Shown here: piece by piece, positions 60,745-64,000 of the stretch | How the letters are laid out: every line of letters begins with the position of its first letter | Numbering within the stretch: position 1 is the first letter of the stretch | NCBI GenBank assembly: GCA_014281115.1 | Contig: JACONQ010000007.1 | Location: 2,604,001 to 2,668,000, forward strand | Direction: 5' to 3' | From: Laburnicola sp. R22_1 | Lineage: Eukaryota > Ascomycota > Dothideomycetes > Pleosporales > Didymosphaeriaceae | Length of the DNA stretch: 64,000 bases | Translations under genes and position numbers: made by a program | The notes under the pieces: generated by a model | What the model was told of the DNA's origin: nothing | Database searches by the model: none | What the model saw: only the letters and a program-made list of their open reading frames with translations

Positions 60745-62613
60745 TCACGCCTTAAACACCGACGTCTTACTCCTAACGCCATCAAAAACACAGGTATTAT
60801 CTACCGGGACATATTGCTCCGTGATGACCTTGATGACCTCCTGACTCACAATGCCCCCCGTCAGTGCCGATATGCTATGCAATTCGGCGCCACCTGCGCG
60901 AACGAGCTCTTGCGCCGCCTCGCTGATTGCTGTCTTCACCGTGGCGTACTCGTCGTCGTCGATGGTGTGCATGGCCTGGTGGATCAAGTCGTCGGCTAGT
61001 TTGAGTGCGATGCTGGTTACTTTCTCGGTATCTGATTCGAGGTCTGCGTCGGATGCGCCGGGAACTTTGGGGGCCCCGCCTAAGCTATCTTGGTCGTGCG
61101 TTGCGATGAATTTGTCCCAGGCGAGGAAGGCGATGTAGACTGGCATTAGAGCGTCGTCGTTTGCGAGGTTTTGCGCTTTGGTGTGTTAGTATGGTCTGTA
61201 CAGGGACATGGTCAAGTTGAGCATGATTTGGTAACTTACCAAGAGACGTCATGTGCTTTCCGAAGATCAACGGCTTATCTGCTGGCACGACCGGGAACGG
61301 CTTTCCGCGCACGAGCTTTATGTACGCTGCGTTTTTGCAGAAAGCCTCTACATCCTGCTGTTTGATCTCGGTGCTTGTATTCGCATTCCGCTCCAGAAAC
61401 CGCACGTTCTCCAACACTTCCATCAAGTCTTTTCGCGCCTTGGACTTGTACACATTCTGCAGCTGGATGTAGTCTGCAGACCGTGCCTTCATATCCGGCA
61501 CAGCGCCAGGCACTGGCAGGACGCCATGTTTGGTATAGAAGAGACCAATGGCATGCGCGATGATCCAGAAAGGTGGCGAGTCATTCCGTATGATGACGCA
61601 CTCTGGGGCCTTGAAGATGTCCTTGACGGTACTGTTCGGCTCGGAACGGTTTAAGGATTTGAGAACTGCTGCTACAGCCTCATCGAAGTTCTCCTCTCCA
61701 CCTTCCGAGTTGTCGGTCCGTGCTGCGTTCTTAACCATGTCCCGGAAAGCTGTTTTATCGCTGTAATTCTGCGGCACCTGGCCGCTGTGCTCCTTCTTCC
61801 ATTTCTCTAGGTAATATAACAGCAACGCCACGTAAGGGATGTGGCCGTGGTCATCGGCGGCCATGCTGTCCAGGTCCTTGGTCTTCTCCATCGCGTACTC
61901 GAGCAGCTCGGGCCATGGCTCTAGTAGCCGCAGATCGGCCGTGGTCTCGGGACTTGGGTGTGTGTCTACTATGGGGAAAGCCGGCGGCAGGTGTACGGAG
62001 AAGTGGGAGTAGAAGCCGACGGAGTGGATGTAGAAGAGCGGAACGAGGGCGGCGTCTGCGTGGGTGGCGAGTTTTTCGAGGAGCTCGGGCCGGATGGGAG
62101 CGGTTGCGAGGATTAGGGTATATGGCTTCAGAGCATCAGGCTGCGTGAGCCACGACTCGACGGGCTGCGGCGCAATTAGCTATGCGCACACGCGGAGGCC
62201 GAACTGACTGGCGCTTACCTCTGTGACGAAGCTGCCTTGTACGTCTGGATTGAGCTCCTTGACCAGATTGCACGTATGCTCGGCGCGGAAGCCGCCCAGC
62301 TGTTCTTCCTCGAGGAAGAAGTTCACGCCCAAGTCGGCCTCGTCCACCACTGCCGAGTCCTGTATCGTAAAGTTGCCGACGCCGGGAAGCACCAAGTTTT
62401 TCAGCGTCTCCAGGCCAACGACGCCCGAGCCGGAGTTGATGAGCAGCACATGCGAGTCCTCGAGCGCGAGTTGGCCGGCGGCTCCCCATAGACGCAGCTG
62501 GCGATCGTACCTGGATCCGTTACTACATGCAGCGGCGCGGGTGACGGCGCTTGGGAAGCTTACTTCTTCTCCTTTGCGGTCGGGCCCTGGACCGGAGGGG
62601 GCAGTTCGGCCAT
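60745..62613 (-). CDS. ula1: NEDD8-activating enzyme E1 regulatory subunit (Ula1/APPBP1-like)
   Basis: Exons 62613-62564, 62510-62219, 62164-61240 and 61175-60745 join to 566 codons (565 aa). Introns are 53, 54 and 64 bp; the second acceptor was chosen at 62165 because a CTAAT branch site precedes it, though a closer AG would give a 39-bp intron. The N-terminus MAELPPPPVQG leads to KYDRQLRLWGAAGQ, the ThiF/E1 signature. A Rossmann stretch follows (HVLLINSGSGVVGLETLKN) and DLGVNFFLEE. The middle contains FWIIAHAIGLFYTKHG and KYIKLQNVY-like segments, and the C-terminus ends GGIVSQEVIKVITEQYVPV...FDGV. With the Uba3 subunit it activates NEDD8/Rub1 for cullin modification. This subunit lacks the catalytic Cys, as in the family. 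It is divergent from the isomerase gene. Confidence 0.93.
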
Positions 62614-62993
62614 TGCTGGGTGTCGATAGAGAAGGAAGAGGAGCGTCCTCTGCTACGTGCAATCGAGGCTGTGGATTCCATCATTTCCATGTCGCGTCGA
62701 CCCCGTGTTTCTGCCGCCCGTCACCGCCCCACACGCGCCAAGCGAATGGTGGGGCCCTTCGTGTGCCCCTCGATGCCCTCCCCTCGACCCTCGTTGCGTG
62801 CTTCCCTGCATCCGACTCGCAGTCCTTTCACCGGCGTATATCGTGCGTCTCCTCTACTTTCCCTCTTGTTGCTTGCTTCCCAACAGTACCCACCAAAGCC
62901 GCTGCATCTGCCACCACGGGCTTCGATTGAGGACATACACCAGTCAATTCGCCACCCGCACTCTCGCTTCCCCTAATTTTAGAGAAAAACAGC
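62614..62993. promoter_or_regulatory. bidirectional promoter region, ula1 and rki1
   Basis: The two start codons lie 380 bp apart on opposite strands. The stretch is pyrimidine-rich towards the isomerase start, ending TTTTAGAGAAAAACAGC before its ATG. I see no clear TATA box. The promoter role is inferred from gene arrangement. Confidence 0.6.
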
Positions 62994-63889
62994 ATGGCAG
63001 ACGCTACGGTTGAGTCGGCCAAACGCGCGGCCGCCCACCAAGCTGTCAAGGACCACTTCGACCCGTCAGCAACGAATGTAGGCATCGGGTCGGGCACGAC
63101 CATCGTCTATGTGGTAGAGGCTATCAAAGCTGCCTCCACCAATACCAACATCCACTTCATCCCGACCGGATACCAGTCGCACCAAGTCCTTGTCAAAGCT
63201 GGCCTGACTCCGGTTGCATTCGATAGCCTGCCCGCAGACATCGTCTTCGATGTTGCCTTCGACGGCGCCGACGAGGTCGACCTCGAACTGAACTGCATAA
63301 AGGGCGGAGGCGCCTGTTTGTTCCAGGAAAAGCTGGTCGCAGAACGAGCGAAGAAATTTGTCTGCGTAGCAGGTACCATGGTATATTATCCGGCTATTGA
63401 CTGTGCCTGATTCATGGTGTAGATTATCGCAAAAAGCAAGACCGCCTCCTCACCAACTGGCCCACGATACCCATAGAAGTAGCCCCCATCTCCGTACCCA
63501 CTGTCCTCAAAAGCCTCCGTGTTCTCGGCTCCACGAACCCCACATTACGCACCACTCTTCTTGAGAAATCCGGACCGCTGAAAACCGACCAAGACTTCTA
63601 TATTGTAGATGCGCCATTTAAACCACTGCTGATCGAAGAAGACATAAAAGCTGGCAAAGGCAAAGGTGACGGCAGCGATGGGACGTGGGAGGTGAAGAAG
63701 CTGAGCGAGGCCATCAAAGCTTTGACTGGCGTGCTCGAAGTTGGAATCTTCTCTGGACTAAACGGTCCGGATGCGGAAGCCATTCGATCCACGGACGAAG
63801 TGATGACGGTGACGAGCGGGCAGAAACCAGTAGCTGTGTACTTTGGCATGCAAGACGGAACTGTTGAGGTGCGGACAGCGAAGCAGTAG
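62994..63889 (+). CDS. rki1: ribose-5-phosphate isomerase A
   Basis: Exons 62994-63372 and 63423-63889 give 282 codons (281 aa). The 50-bp intron is GT-AG and phase 1, and its removal restores VCVADYRKK. The family motifs are present: VGIGSGTT near residue 30 (phosphate binding), DVAFDGADEVD (catalytic Asp region) and IKGGGACLFQEK. The C-terminus holds EVGIFSGLN and AVYFGMQDGTVEVR. The enzyme interconverts ribose 5-phosphate and ribulose 5-phosphate in the non-oxidative pentose phosphate pathway, in the cytosol. The length is slightly above bacterial RpiA (about 220) and typical for fungi. The chosen ATG starts MADATVESAKRAAA, just before the conserved helix. Confidence 0.95.
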
Positions 63890-64000
63890 TGCTGCTCGCG
63901 TCTTTCCAGCGCACATCGGATTTTGCTAGACAGGCTTCGTACATGTTGCGTATCTTGGGTGAACACCCTCTAATATGTTGCCCAAGTGTTTCCCTACTAC
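63890..64000. other. 3' flank of rki1
   Basis: There are about 110 bp after the stop, with no further gene visible before the window ends. Confidence 0.6.

Noticed and set aside
62180..62218. 39-bp version of ula1 intron 2
   Set aside because: It is too short for a typical fungal intron. The AG 15 bp further on gives 54 bp and turns CTAAT into a proper branch site; both are in frame.

Overview
The window looks like a piece of a filamentous ascomycete genome (Pezizomycotina; the AT-rich, mutated repeat blocks beside GC-balanced genes resemble Dothideomycetes, but I cannot name the species). The evidence is short GT-AG introns, an XlnR-type Zn2Cys6 regulator, and a repeat block whose reading frames are broken almost only by TAA/TAG. 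That stop pattern is expected from repeat-induced point mutation (RIP, CpA to TpA).

Positions 1-42,775 are a nest of dead transposable elements. In order: a Ty3/gypsy element with its 3' LTR (1-7090, +); AT-rich remnants split by copia-1 (7713-14306, TSD GGCAA); a pogo-type element with a zinc knuckle (14991-18960), whose left inverted repeat is split by a second pogo element (15004-17116); a Tc1/mariner-type element with two predicted introns (19076-21195); copia-2 (21348-26497, TSD TTGCT); a plus-strand gypsy gag remnant (to 28227); and a minus-strand gypsy element (28228 to about 42775). The LTR of that last element is split by a hAT element (28342-36548, 8-bp TSD), which is itself split by copia-3 (31234-36498, minus strand, TSD TAATT). 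No element looks active. Copia-3 is the least damaged.

Near 42,775 composition changes abruptly to balanced GC. The next 6.8 kb (to 49,606) has no gene I recognise. The genic end then carries five genes: an xlnR/XYR1-like activator (49607-52805, -, four exons with a 16-nt micro-exon in the zinc cluster); an aldehyde dehydrogenase (56571-58075, +); a 252-aa protein of unknown function with extreme strand skew (59042-60045, +); the NEDD8-activating enzyme regulatory subunit (60745-62613, -); and ribose-5-phosphate isomerase (62994-63889, +), divergent from the previous gene over 380 bp. XlnR regulates xylan and pentose use in characterised fungi and ribose-5-phosphate isomerase belongs to the pentose phosphate pathway. 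The five genes do not otherwise form an obvious cluster.

The most interesting signals are in the transposon block: primer binding sites complementary to 39-nt half-tRNAs (initiator Met for copia-1 and copia-3, apparently Lys-CUU for copia-2); a TA insertion site that seems to have been created by RIP; and an antisense Cys-rich/coiled-coil ORF inside the minus-strand gypsy element.
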